A stretch of 64,000 nt of DNA from assembly GCA_965372405.1 (NCBI GenBank), contig CBDVCE010000005.1, positions 1 through 64,000 of the forward strand, given 5' to 3'. Below are positions 34,910 to 44,812 of this stretch, piece by piece. The DNA comes from Sunxiuqinia sp965372405. GTDB taxonomy: Bacteria > Bacteroidota > Bacteroidia > Bacteroidales > Prolixibacteraceae. The position numbers were made by a program, and so were the translations under genes. The notes beneath the pieces are model-generated. The model did not search any database, was not told where the DNA came from, and was given only the letters and a program-made list of their open reading frames with translations. Numbering within the stretch: position 1 is the first letter of the stretch; every line of letters starts with the position of its first letter.

Positions 34910-35009
34910 CTTGTGTTCCGATTAGTATAACTTATCTCAATTAATTGTTTCTGAAAAGATAATTTTACTTGTAGTTAAAGCATTAATTTTGGAATAAAAA
35001 TCAAAACTA

Positions 35010-36071
35010 ATGACTCCGCGAGAAAATATTATCAAGACCCTGCGTAGAGAAGGGTTTGAAAATGTACCAGTTGATTACGTGTTTTGCGATTCGCAAATTG
35101 CTGATTTTGAAAAACGCTTTGGACATAAAGATTATGAGACCTATTTAGGGATGTGCCATCGCTCCTTTGAAATGGAAGTGAAAAAGAACTATTCGTTCGG
35201 ACCCGATTTATTCCATCGTGAACAAGTTCCTGAAAGTACAATCTTCGACGAATATGGAATTGGTCATTCGAAAGGATCCAAATATGCATTTCATATGACT
35301 CGAATGCATCATCCTTTAAAAGGTGCCGAATTAAATGAGATAATTGATTATCCCTACCCAAGTGTTCCAGATACTGAATTATTAAAGCTCACTAAAAAAG
35401 TAGCTGATCTTAAAGCGGAGGGGCTTGCTTCATTTGCCTTTATGCAAATGACTGTTTGGGAGGCATCATGGTATTTGCGTTCCATGGAAGAGCTGATGAT
35501 GGATATGATGATGGAAGATGAAAAGGCAACAGCTCTTTTGAATAGAATTACAGACTTTGCCTGTGCAAAAGCGAGTACTTATGCCAAAGCTGGAGTTGAT
35601 ATTTTATCACTTGGTGACGATATTGGAACTCAGGATTCATTAATGATTGACGTGGGCATGTGGGAGCAATGGCTAAAACCAAGAATGGCAAAAGTCATCC
35701 AATCAGCGCGAGCAGTAAATCCTGACATTCTTATATTCTACCACTCATGCGGATACGTAACTCCATTCATCGATCAACTTATAGAGATTGGAGTAGACAT
35801 ACTAAATCCAGTTCAGCCAGAATGCATGGAGTTTAATGATATTCATGACCAATTTGGTGATCGTGTATCTTTTTGGGGAACACTCGGGACGCAGCAATTA
35901 TTGCCATTTGGAACTGCAAAAGAAGTATTTGATACTACCATCTCACGACTGGAGAAATGTGGACTAAAAGGTGGAATCACAATTGGACCAACACACCTGG
36001 TTGAACCCGAAGTTCCATGGGAAAACCTATGGGCAATAAGAGAAGCTGTTAATGAATTTCAAAATAGATAG
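35010..36071 (+). CDS. Uroporphyrinogen decarboxylase-like / corrinoid methyltransferase-like protein
   Basis: This 353-residue cytoplasmic protein has the URO-D superfamily TIM-barrel. The sequence DILIFYHSCGYV places His245 and Cys247 as in the zinc site of MtaA/CmuA-type methyltransferases rather than in true haem-pathway HemE. LSLGDDIGTQDSLMID near residue 208 and FWGTLGTQQLLPFG near 290 are further family marks. Genes of this type often occur in glycan loci of Bacteroidota, Planctomycetota and Lentisphaerota without a proven role. Demethylation of O-methyl sugars or another one-carbon transfer is one idea, but no corrinoid-protein gene is nearby. It follows the AraC gene by 100 bp. Confidence 0.8.
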   Translation: MTPRENIIKTLRREGFENVPVDYVFCDSQIADFEKRFGHKDYETYLGMCHRSFEMEVKKNYSFGPDLFHREQVPESTIFDEYGIGHSKGSKYAFHMTRMHHPLKGAELNEIIDYPYPSVPDTELLKLTKKVADLKAEGLASFAFMQMTVWEASWYLRSMEELMMDMMMEDEKATALLNRITDFACAKASTYAKAGVDILSLGDDIGTQDSLMIDVGMWEQWLKPRMAKVIQSARAVNPDILIFYHSCGYVTPFIDQLIEIGVDILNPVQPECMEFNDIHDQFGDRVSFWGTLGTQQLLPFGTAKEVFDTTISRLEKCGLKGGITIGPTHLVEPEVPWENLWAIREAVNEFQNR

Positions 36072-36181
36072 ACAAGATTAGTCTTAATTATATATCTGAT
36101 ATCTTACTGAGAAAATATGCGATTTAATATTATATGAATTAACCAACCACCATTAACGAAAAACCACAAACCAAACTAACA

Positions 36182-38713
36182 ATGAAACCATTACATAAGC
36201 TCCAATCTTCCCTGAATAAAAAAGCCTTGATTTTTTCAATATTCTTTGGCATCCTTTTTTCGTGCATTACATCCTTGAATGCATCCGAAAAATTATCAAA
36301 CGGATTGGTAGAAGTGCGACTAAATTCAAATAACGGAACTTTCGATGTCTTTGATCTAGCAAAGAATCAATTAGTTATTCAAAACTCAAAAATAGGTTTT
36401 TCAGTTGCAGAATATTTTGATTTAGCTGAACTTAAAGACAATCAAATAGAAACCGATGCCAAAGTCACTCAAATAATTAGCTCTGATTGCACAAACAGAG
36501 TTGGTAAAAGTAACATGGATGGTGTTTTTTCAAATGGAAACTCAATATCCATGTATTCCAAATCAGAAAATATTGGCGAGTTAGAAGTCAAATTTACGCT
36601 GTATCCAGACCAATCATTTGTTGACATCGGCTTTTCATTCAAAAATCTTGCAAAAGAGTCAGTTCGTCTGCGCCAGATAGATATTGTAAATAGTGAACGA
36701 TTTTTACCCGGATGTGATAGAAAATATTTGAGACTATTGAATGGGAATAGTGGTGGAGCAATGAATAAAGTTCAACATGCCGGCAACATGCGAGCTGAGA
36801 ACAATATGCTTTGCTATGTTGCCAATCCCGAACAGCAGCGGTCACTGGTTTTAGGCGGATTAACGTATGCAGATTTTAGAAAGTATGTAAAAATAGAATC
36901 ATCAAGTATGGTAATGTCTGCCACTGATCCTGTTGGAAAAAGGGTTGATCCCGGGCAAACATATATATCAGAAGACTGCTTCTACCTCGATGGTATTACA
37001 GAGAATCCGTTTGAAGCACTTGAATCTTATGCCATAAATTTCCAAAAAGCAGAAAATATTAATATTAACTATTATCCCTTTCCATCAACATGCCTTTGGT
37101 TTTTGGCAGTAAGCCATTTTGGTGGTGATCTTGGTTCCATTAATAATACAGTTGGAGCTGTTAATGAAATGGAAAATATTAATGAAAGTGGATTTCTGAA
37201 ATATAGCCCTGTAGCTGTAAGGCTTGTTCCTGATTGCTATGAGCAAAATAATGAGCAGGGATGGTGGGACAACGAACACTGGCAGATGTACGGCCGAAAA
37301 GAGCGCTGCATTGTTGATCATCACTACGAAAAACCCTATGAAACAACTACGAAGTGGGCATCAAAAGTTTTGGAAATGGGTGGCATTCCACTCACTTATT
37401 TTCAACCCGGAATACGCTCTGAAGATTATGCCAAGGCATTTCCGAGCCATATGCTTTATAATAAAGCCGACAAATACGTCCGTCGAAATGGTGTAATTGT
37501 AGCAGATCCGCATGCTATTATGGGCATAAAAGGTGTTGATGGAAAAGCAGGATATGGAAAAGTGTGGCAGGAGGCTTATGATTATACAGATAAGGATTTT
37601 GAGAATCATTGGAGAACGGTAAATAGAAATCTTACCGATGGAGGTGTGAAAGGTGTATTCTATGACTACCCTGATAGAGCCCTACCAATCAGAGGTGGAA
37701 TGGAGGATCGTTATGCAACATCAATTTCTGCTTATGCCGACATTTACCGCATAGCCAGAGAAGAAATGGGAAATCAGGCTTATCTTCAGGAAAGGCTTGG
37801 GCCAGGTTCCGATGCTACCTTAAAACATGTAAGTTCTGTTCGTACAGCAGGAGATAACAATGTTATCAGATCATCAGATTTAACCAAAGTTGCCTTGCGA
37901 TGGTATAAAAACAGGCGACTAACCAACTATGACATGGATGGGAAAGCACTTCTGTTCTATGGTCATAAACAGGATAAAGAAATAGCAGAAACACACAGAA
38001 GAGCCATATTAACGCTTAGTTATACAGCCACCGGAAGGCTTTTACTTACTGAGAGCTTTCGTTTATTTTCCGAAGAAGTATTACATGATTTAAGTCGGGT
38101 TTTTCCATTTCATTCAACCACGCTTTCAGCTCGTCCACTGGATGCATTTATACGAAATAATCCATCGGTATTTGATTTTCAAATATCAGAAGACTGGCAT
38201 CAGCTTGTTCTTTACAATGACACTGAAGAAAACAGACAGTTTGATGTTGAACTAAGTGGCAACACAGCTTTTGGAGCGATAGGCTTGAACGATAAGAAGG
38301 AATATTTCATCTATGATTTCTGGAATGATAATTTTGTTGGTAAAGTTGGCGGAGGAGATATTCTAAAACAAAACCTACCAAAAGGAGAAGCCAGAATGTT
38401 ATCCATTCATGCTGCTGAAAATTATCCACAATGGATTTCAACAGATCGACATGTCATGCAAGGTTATGTTGATTTGGTTCAAAAACCCAAATGGAATGCA
38501 AGCAAAAAATCTTTGTCAGGAACATCTTCAGTAGTTAAAGATGAAGCATATCGTATAACGATAGCACTGAATGGATTTAATCTGGCAAGAGTAAAGGTAA
38601 AGGGGGGCAGAAGCTCAATTACAATTCGGGAAGATAATCCAACCTTAGCCGATTTAGTCTTGAAGGCAAACAAGAACCAGGATTTGGATTGGGAAATTGT
38701 TTTTGTAGATTAA
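36182..38713 (+). CDS. Secreted TIM-barrel glycosidase-like protein, alpha-galactosidase-like (paralogue 1)
   Basis: This 843-residue exported protein (signal near residues 17-38; FSC may be a lipobox) is the first of three paralogues (also 42324 and 48018). An N-terminal beta-sandwich (about 40-290, LSNGLVEVRLNSNNGTFDVF) resembles those of GH31/GH36-type enzymes. A central barrel has PSTCLWF, NNEQGWWDNEHW, PLTYFQPG and GVKGVFYDYPDRA, where Asp495 is a candidate nucleophile. A C-terminal beta domain follows (FYDFWND-like motif, ARMLSIHA and STDRHVMQGYVD). The overall plan suggests a retaining alpha-glycosidase of the GH27/31/36 clans, perhaps an alpha-galactosidase. I cannot assign a CAZy family, so this is inference. 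The gene is followed by a divergent GH97, and the same pairing recurs at 42324-46777. Confidence 0.65.
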   Translation: MKPLHKLQSSLNKKALIFSIFFGILFSCITSLNASEKLSNGLVEVRLNSNNGTFDVFDLAKNQLVIQNSKIGFSVAEYFDLAELKDNQIETDAKVTQIISSDCTNRVGKSNMDGVFSNGNSISMYSKSENIGELEVKFTLYPDQSFVDIGFSFKNLAKESVRLRQIDIVNSERFLPGCDRKYLRLLNGNSGGAMNKVQHAGNMRAENNMLCYVANPEQQRSLVLGGLTYADFRKYVKIESSSMVMSATDPVGKRVDPGQTYISEDCFYLDGITENPFEALESYAINFQKAENININYYPFPSTCLWFLAVSHFGGDLGSINNTVGAVNEMENINESGFLKYSPVAVRLVPDCYEQNNEQGWWDNEHWQMYGRKERCIVDHHYEKPYETTTKWASKVLEMGGIPLTYFQPGIRSEDYAKAFPSHMLYNKADKYVRRNGVIVADPHAIMGIKGVDGKAGYGKVWQEAYDYTDKDFENHWRTVNRNLTDGGVKGVFYDYPDRALPIRGGMEDRYATSISAYADIYRIAREEMGNQAYLQERLGPGSDATLKHVSSVRTAGDNNVIRSSDLTKVALRWYKNRRLTNYDMDGKALLFYGHKQDKEIAETHRRAILTLSYTATGRLLLTESFRLFSEEVLHDLSRVFPFHSTTLSARPLDAFIRNNPSVFDFQISEDWHQLVLYNDTEENRQFDVELSGNTAFGAIGLNDKKEYFIYDFWNDNFVGKVGGGDILKQNLPKGEARMLSIHAAENYPQWISTDRHVMQGYVDLVQKPKWNASKKSLSGTSSVVKDEAYRITIALNGFNLARVKVKGGRSSITIREDNPTLADLVLKANKNQDLDWEIVFVD

Positions 38714-38794
38714 TGTTGAATTATTATTCACAGACTAAGCCATTTGAAGAAGGAACGCGAAACACCAATGAGTATACTATTCAAAAGATATAAC

Positions 38795-40693
38795 ATGTAC
38801 AGATTACTAACACTAATCAGCCTTAGCTTAATCGTGTTCGCATGCAATTCAAAAGTTGACTTGAAATTGCAATCGCCTGGCCAAAATACCATTGCTAATC
38901 TTTCTATCAACGAAAGTTCAATGAGTCTTGATTTAATTTTTAACGATGACACCTTAGTCAGCAATCTGCAATTGGGTTTATCGAATGATGAAAAAAACCT
39001 TTTCCAAAACATTCAGGTAATTGAAAGAATGGACACAACTTTTAAGCAAAAATGGGAAACGGTAAATGGTAAAAATAAAAGCGTTTTAAATCATTATAAC
39101 GGATTTGTTTTCAAGCTTAAAAATGTCTCAAAGCAAGAGTTTAATCTTGAACTTAAATTGTATGATAAAGGATTTGCATACCGGTTCTTGTTTCCTGAAG
39201 GCTACAATACGATTGAAGAAAATTCCATTATTCATTTCTCCGATGATTATACTTTCTGGACATACAATGGAGAAGACCACAATGTGGGGCCAGTTAAACT
39301 TTCAGAATACGAAAATAAACATGCTAAAAACCCAGTTACCTTCAAAACGACAACCCAGAAATATTTTGCCATTCACGAAGCCGCAATTTTAGAACATGCA
39401 CCATTTATCTTGATCAATCAGAAAGGGCTGAATTCGTTCAAACTCAGACAGGAAATCAATGCAAATATTGGAGCTTCGAAAACCTCATGGCGAACATTTA
39501 TTTTGGGGAACAAAGCCGGCGATTTAGTTGAATCCGATTTGTTGGTGAATTTGAATGAACCATGTAAAATTGAGGACACATCGTGGATTAAGCCGGGCAG
39601 AGCAATGATGCTTTGGCGCGTTATGGGTTACAAAACCAATGATGGATTTGAATATGATATTAACACAGAATCACAAATACTACTGATCGATTTTGCCGCC
39701 AATAATAATATTCAACATCTGTTATTGGACGGCAACTGGTACGGGCCAGAATTCAGTGAAAATTCAGACCCGGCAAGCTCAGGCGGTGGTATAGACATTG
39801 AGAGATGCATGATCCACGCTAACGAAAAAGGCATTGGAGTAATGCTTTATCTAAATGATTTTGGTGCCCGAAAATTTGGTTTGGAAAGAGTCCTAAAACA
39901 ATTTTCAGAATGGGGAGTTTCGGGTGTAAAATATGGTTTCTTAAGAGGTGAAAAAGAGGAGAAAGTATTACGCACAAGAAGAGTAATTGAGCTATGTGCC
40001 AAATACAAATTAATGCTCAATTTTCACGACGCGCCAATTGCACCAAGTGGTGACCGCCGTACATGGCCAAATGTCGTTACCAAAGAATTTGGTCATGCGC
40101 AGTGCGATTCAAAACGTTGTTATTTTCCTGAAACAATCGTCACCGTACCATTTGTAAATATGCTTGCCGGCCCACTGGAATTAGGGAATGGCTACTTCTC
40201 TTTGAACACAGCTTCCAGCGATGGGAGGTATCATGTATTTCAGCCAATACCGGGAACAGTAGTTGCTGAAGTGGCAAAATTAATTGCGATTTACGGCGGA
40301 TACTTTGCTCTGCCCGATGCACCTGAAGAGTATTTGAAAAAAGACGATTTGTTTGATTGTATACGACAAATGCCTGCTCACTTTGATGGCTTCAAGGTTT
40401 TGGATGGGGAGATTGGTGAGTTTATTTCAGTGGCTCGTCAGGCAGGGGATGAATGGTTTGTTGGCTCACTTACAAATCGCGAAAGCAGAGAACTCACAAT
40501 TAAATTCGATTTTCTGGAAGAAGGCAAGAAATACACAGCAACTTTTTACGAAGACAAAAATGAAACTCACTTTCTGAATAACAAAGAAGCTTATCAGGTA
40601 AAAGAAGGTATTTTGATTGATAAAAACAGCTTAGTGAATATTGGATTGGCTCCGGGGGGCGGGCACGCTATCTGGATTAGATCTGAAGAATAA
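38795..40693 (+). CDS. Divergent GH97-family protein, lipoprotein
   Basis: The frame opens with TTG at 38744, and ATGs at 38768 and 38795 are both possible. I chose 38795 because MYRLLTLISLSLIVFAC is a clean lipoprotein signal (632 residues). GH97 architecture is clear: N-terminal beta-sandwich, central barrel with WYGPEFSENSDP, a SEWGVSGVKYGF strand and FHDAPIAPSGDRRTWPNV, and a C-terminal beta domain. By my alignment to SusB, Glu372 matches a catalytic-base Glu, Gly381 replaces the nucleophile Asp of retaining members, Asp412 replaces the second base Glu, and Cys437 sits where the general acid Glu should be. The usual GPMDYTPG reads GPLELGNG. Its chemistry may differ from known GH97 enzymes, or it may be inactive. 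Confidence 0.82.
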   Translation: MYRLLTLISLSLIVFACNSKVDLKLQSPGQNTIANLSINESSMSLDLIFNDDTLVSNLQLGLSNDEKNLFQNIQVIERMDTTFKQKWETVNGKNKSVLNHYNGFVFKLKNVSKQEFNLELKLYDKGFAYRFLFPEGYNTIEENSIIHFSDDYTFWTYNGEDHNVGPVKLSEYENKHAKNPVTFKTTTQKYFAIHEAAILEHAPFILINQKGLNSFKLRQEINANIGASKTSWRTFILGNKAGDLVESDLLVNLNEPCKIEDTSWIKPGRAMMLWRVMGYKTNDGFEYDINTESQILLIDFAANNNIQHLLLDGNWYGPEFSENSDPASSGGGIDIERCMIHANEKGIGVMLYLNDFGARKFGLERVLKQFSEWGVSGVKYGFLRGEKEEKVLRTRRVIELCAKYKLMLNFHDAPIAPSGDRRTWPNVVTKEFGHAQCDSKRCYFPETIVTVPFVNMLAGPLELGNGYFSLNTASSDGRYHVFQPIPGTVVAEVAKLIAIYGGYFALPDAPEEYLKKDDLFDCIRQMPAHFDGFKVLDGEIGEFISVARQAGDEWFVGSLTNRESRELTIKFDFLEEGKKYTATFYEDKNETHFLNNKEAYQVKEGILIDKNSLVNIGLAPGGGHAIWIRSEE

Positions 40694-40727
40694 AAAACAA
40701 ATATGAATTACACCGAAAATTAAGAAT

Positions 40728-42281
40728 ATGGGATTTCTAGACATCACAATTTTTATTGCCTATGCACTCTTAATAATTGTTGTTGGGAATTGGCTTGCAC
40801 GTTCAAAAAAGAGTGAAAGAAGTAGTGCCGATTATTTCTTTGCTAACAAATCGCTATCATGGTACTTGGTGGGAAGCTCAATAATTGCAGCCAATATTTC
40901 TGCGGAACAATTTATTGGCATGTCCGGTTCGGGTTATGCCATCGGACTGGGTATTGCAACGTATGAATGGATTGCAGCCATAATCCTTATTGTTGTGGCA
41001 AAGTATTTTCTTCCCGTATTTATCAACAAGAAAATATTTACCATGCCTCAATTTCTTGCGTTGAGGTTTGACAATCGAATTAAAACAATTCTGGCCATAT
41101 TTTGGATTGGCTTGTTTGTGTTCGTAAACCTAACATCAATTCTTTATTTAGGAGCGCTTACACTAAAAGCAATTTTCGGCATAAAACTCATTTATGGAAT
41201 TATTGGACTCGCTGTTTTCTCTATTCTTTACACTATTGTAAACGGACTTAAAGCAATTGCAAGTACCGATATTATTCAGGTCTTTTTTCTACTAGGTGGA
41301 GGTTTGATTACCACCTATTTTGCCGTAAATGAAGTTGGTGACAATACTGGAATACTGAATGGTTTCCAGACCATGTTTGAACAGTTGCCCGACAAATTTC
41401 ACATGATCATAAAGAAGAATGATCCTAATTACACATACCTGCCAGGAATACGAGCAATTTTCGGAGGAATATGGATTGCCGGTATTTATTATTTTGGAGC
41501 TAATCAATATATCATTCAGAAAGCATTTGGTGCAAAAAGCCTGAAAGAAGCGCAAAAAGGGATGTTGTTTGCTGGAATATTAAAGATGATACTTCCATTT
41601 GTGGTCGTTATTCCCGGCATTGCTGCATATGCTCTGATGGCTGACATCGGGAAACCAGACGAGGCTTATCCGTGGTTACTGGAGAACATTGTTCCATCAG
41701 GAATTAAGGGACTAATTTTCGCGGCATTGATTGCTGCTATCGTTTCTTCATTTAGTGCCATTATTAATAGCACATCCACCATTTTTACGATGGATTTGTA
41801 CAAGCCGTATTTCAACAAGAATGCAAGTGAAAAGCAATTGGTTAATGTTGGTAGAATTTCGGGAATTGTTGCAATGGCAATAGCTGTTGTAGTTGCACCT
41901 CTACTCGGAAGCATTGATCAGGCCTTTCAATTTATTCAGGAATATACCGGAATGATAAGTCCGGGTGTAACTGCCATTTTTGTTTTTGGAATGTTCTGGA
42001 GGAAAACGACCTCGAACGCTGCATTTTGGGGAACCTTAATTTCAATTCCAGTATCAGCATTACTCAAATTTTTATTCCCTGAAATGCCTTTCCTCGATCA
42101 AATGATGGTATCATTTTTAATCATTTCAGTATTTATCGTGATCAGCTCCTTAATGAGTTCACAAACAGAAAGCAAAGGATTGCAGCTATCAAAACAAATT
42201 TTCAACACCGAAAAATCATTCAATATAATTTCAGCCGTTATTATAATTCTATTCGCTGCAATCTATATTCTTTTTTGGTAA
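40728..42281 (+). CDS. Sodium:solute symporter (SSS family), sugar type
   Basis: This 517-residue inner-membrane protein has about 13-14 predicted transmembrane helices and no signal peptide. SSS/SGLT features include SADYFFANKSLSWYLVGSS followed by ANISAEQFIGMSG in the first helices, GIWIAGIYYFGANQYIIQKAFG in the middle and IVSSFSAIINSTSTIFTMDLY near residue 345, which matches the SGLT sodium-site helix. It should move a released monosaccharide or small glycoside from periplasm to cytoplasm with Na+. It lies between the two [glycosidase-GH97] pairs, 34 bp after the first GH97, which ties its cargo to their products. Confidence 0.93.
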   Translation: MGFLDITIFIAYALLIIVVGNWLARSKKSERSSADYFFANKSLSWYLVGSSIIAANISAEQFIGMSGSGYAIGLGIATYEWIAAIILIVVAKYFLPVFINKKIFTMPQFLALRFDNRIKTILAIFWIGLFVFVNLTSILYLGALTLKAIFGIKLIYGIIGLAVFSILYTIVNGLKAIASTDIIQVFFLLGGGLITTYFAVNEVGDNTGILNGFQTMFEQLPDKFHMIIKKNDPNYTYLPGIRAIFGGIWIAGIYYFGANQYIIQKAFGAKSLKEAQKGMLFAGILKMILPFVVVIPGIAAYALMADIGKPDEAYPWLLENIVPSGIKGLIFAALIAAIVSSFSAIINSTSTIFTMDLYKPYFNKNASEKQLVNVGRISGIVAMAIAVVVAPLLGSIDQAFQFIQEYTGMISPGVTAIFVFGMFWRKTTSNAAFWGTLISIPVSALLKFLFPEMPFLDQMMVSFLIISVFIVISSLMSSQTESKGLQLSKQIFNTEKSFNIISAVIIILFAAIYILFW

Positions 42282-42323
42282 AATACACTATAACCAAACT
42301 AACCAAACCAAAGACTAACGACT

Positions 42324-44792
42324 ATGAAGCATTTATTTTTATTATCTCTACTGTTATTGACTTTGCAGGCAATGGCTCAAGAAGGGGGTAATTCAAAAGA
42401 CATTGCAAAGCTCAGTAATGAAATTGTAGCTTTGAACTTCAACAAAGAAACCGGATTCTTTACCATTTCAGATGTGAAAAGTGGGGAAATATTAGTTGAC
42501 AAAGCCTATTTTCAGATAAGCGGATTGCAATCAAAAGATCCGTGCGAAAAAAGAACTCACAACATTATCGACATTCGTGATGAACTTGGTTCAGGAAAAT
42601 CCTTAACCATCCGAGTCCATTTCAATAATTATGCTGATCTTATATGGAAAGCAAACATATACGACAACCAAAGTTTTGTTATCTTTTCTGTTGGAGTTGA
42701 AAACGATTCTCAAATACCTATAACACTTACTCAATTTTATCCTCTTGCTTCGGCCAATGTGTTCGAAGGCTTAGACAATAATGTGAACTACAAAGTTCTG
42801 GATGGTAATTCAGGAGGCAATGTAAGTAAAGTTCGTACTGCAAATACAAATCGTTCCTTCAACAACATTATGCTTCGATTTGGGGCAGCAAATGAAACTT
42901 CAATTTTAGTAGCTGGTGGACTAACGTACAATGAATTTGACAAATTTATTGAAATTGATCGAGGCGATAAAAAGTTTAATCTCAAAATGTTTGCTGAGGA
43001 TCCTGTAGGTAAACTTATTGATGCAAACTCAAGCTATTACCCAAAGGAATCATTCTACCTTGATTTGCATGGAGAGAATCCATTTACAGCACTTGAAAAT
43101 TATGGTCTAACCGTCCGTAAAGCACAGAAGATTACTCTCAGCTATTATGATTTCCCCACAGAATGTCTTTGGTATGCTTCAACTTATAATTTGGATAAAT
43201 CAAGGGATAAATTTAACGACTCCAAAGGGGCTGTTGATGAAATGGATTATGCTATAAAATCAGGCATAACAAAATACACACGTGTAGCAATGCGCCTTGT
43301 TCCTGATAATTATGAACACAACAACCAACAAGGCTGGTGGGATGATGAGCATTGGGCAATGTATGGAGAAAAATGGTCAACAATTAATCCTCATTATGTA
43401 GAACCTTATCTAACAACAAAAAGCTGGTGTCAGGAAGTTGAAAAAAGAGGAGGTATACCAATGACTTATTTTCAAAGTAGCCGTCGTTCTGAAGACTTCA
43501 TAAAACTCCATCCTGACTATATGTTATTTAATGATCCATATAGAATTAAGAGTGAATTTCCATATAGACTGATAAAGAATTGTGAGCTTGGGCCTGAGTC
43601 AAACTGGGAATATGTTAGACATTGGTGGTATGACAGACCGCTAGAAATTAAACACATGTACAGCTATGATTTTACCGATCCTAAATTTGGCAAACACATG
43701 GAGAAGGTTTACAAAAACTTGAGTGATGCTGGGATAAAAGGGATAATGTATGATTATCCTGAAATAACTTCGTGGGCATATGAAGGTGGATTTGAGAATA
43801 AATACGCTACTACCTCAGGAACTTACCGTAAAATGTTTCAGTTTGCATATGATGGACTTGGCACAGATTGTTATCTCGACGAAAGAAATCTATGTCGTGG
43901 ATCTGATATTACCCTCGGGTTGGTTGCATCACAAAGAGTGTGGGGCGATACCGACCAGTTTATTCCAGAAATGGTTAATCGGGCAGGCCTTCGGTGGTAT
44001 AAAAACAGGGTTGTTGTTAATTATGATCTGGATTCAAAAGATCCAAGTAATTCCAAACTAACCGAACATATGGATGGGGTAAAAACGATGATGACCATGG
44101 CCTATGTTATTAGTGGTAGATTTCTTTTAGGAAGAAGTTTCTCTCAACTCACCAAAGAACAAATGCATATTTTATCCCGGACATTCCCTTACCATACAAC
44201 ACCTAAAAGTGCACGTCCAATTGATGCATTTACTTCCAATTCATCAGAACCTCATATTTTCGATTATGAAGTGAATTTGGATTGGCATCAGTTAACGTTT
44301 TACAACCCAAATGATACAGCTGCACTTAATTTAAATGTCACTCCGGCAAAGAGTTTAAATGAAGGTGGTTTGGGTATGGATGAAAGCAAGGCATATCATG
44401 TGTATGACTTTTGGAATGATAATTATATTGGCAAAATACAAGGTACATCAGCAATAGATCAGAATCTTCGTCCGGGAGAAACACGAATGATGAGTATTCA
44501 CACAGTTGAAAATAATCCACAATTCATTTCCACAAACCGACACATTATGCAGGGAATGTTGGATTTAACTGATTGCAAATGGAATAGTAAAAAGAAGAAA
44601 CTTACCGGGACTTCAAAAGTTATTGGAGGAGATCAATATGTTGTTGTGATAGCAAATAATGGACATAAAGCAGTTAAGGCATCAGTTTCATCTGGAAAAA
44701 GCAAACTTATAGAGGTGAGTCCTGAAATTATCCACCTCTCCATTGACGTGGAAGAAAATCAGGATATTACCTGGATGGTCTCTTTTAAATAA
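42324..44792 (+). CDS. Secreted TIM-barrel glycosidase-like protein (paralogue 2)
   Basis: This 822-residue protein with an SPI signal (ending near residue 18, AMAQ) is paralogous along its whole length to the proteins at 36182 and 48018. It shows HNNQQGWWDDEHWAMYG, PMTYFQSSRRSEDF, the strand GIKGIMYDYPEI with candidate nucleophile Asp477, and LRWYKNRVVVNYD. The C-terminus carries YDFWNDNYIG, ETRMMSIHTVE and STNRHIMQGMLDL. A 44-base segment in its 3' region (44571-44614) is identical to one in paralogue 3. The leader before the ATG contains AACCAAACTAAC, also found before paralogue 1. A retaining alpha-galactosidase-like activity is inferred from the barrel layout and the retaining GH97 next to it. 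Confidence 0.65.
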   Translation: MKHLFLLSLLLLTLQAMAQEGGNSKDIAKLSNEIVALNFNKETGFFTISDVKSGEILVDKAYFQISGLQSKDPCEKRTHNIIDIRDELGSGKSLTIRVHFNNYADLIWKANIYDNQSFVIFSVGVENDSQIPITLTQFYPLASANVFEGLDNNVNYKVLDGNSGGNVSKVRTANTNRSFNNIMLRFGAANETSILVAGGLTYNEFDKFIEIDRGDKKFNLKMFAEDPVGKLIDANSSYYPKESFYLDLHGENPFTALENYGLTVRKAQKITLSYYDFPTECLWYASTYNLDKSRDKFNDSKGAVDEMDYAIKSGITKYTRVAMRLVPDNYEHNNQQGWWDDEHWAMYGEKWSTINPHYVEPYLTTKSWCQEVEKRGGIPMTYFQSSRRSEDFIKLHPDYMLFNDPYRIKSEFPYRLIKNCELGPESNWEYVRHWWYDRPLEIKHMYSYDFTDPKFGKHMEKVYKNLSDAGIKGIMYDYPEITSWAYEGGFENKYATTSGTYRKMFQFAYDGLGTDCYLDERNLCRGSDITLGLVASQRVWGDTDQFIPEMVNRAGLRWYKNRVVVNYDLDSKDPSNSKLTEHMDGVKTMMTMAYVISGRFLLGRSFSQLTKEQMHILSRTFPYHTTPKSARPIDAFTSNSSEPHIFDYEVNLDWHQLTFYNPNDTAALNLNVTPAKSLNEGGLGMDESKAYHVYDFWNDNYIGKIQGTSAIDQNLRPGETRMMSIHTVENNPQFISTNRHIMQGMLDLTDCKWNSKKKKLTGTSKVIGGDQYVVVIANNGHKAVKASVSSGKSKLIEVSPEIIHLSIDVEENQDITWMVSFK

Positions 44793-44812
44793 ATCACTTT
44801 AAATTGAATGAT

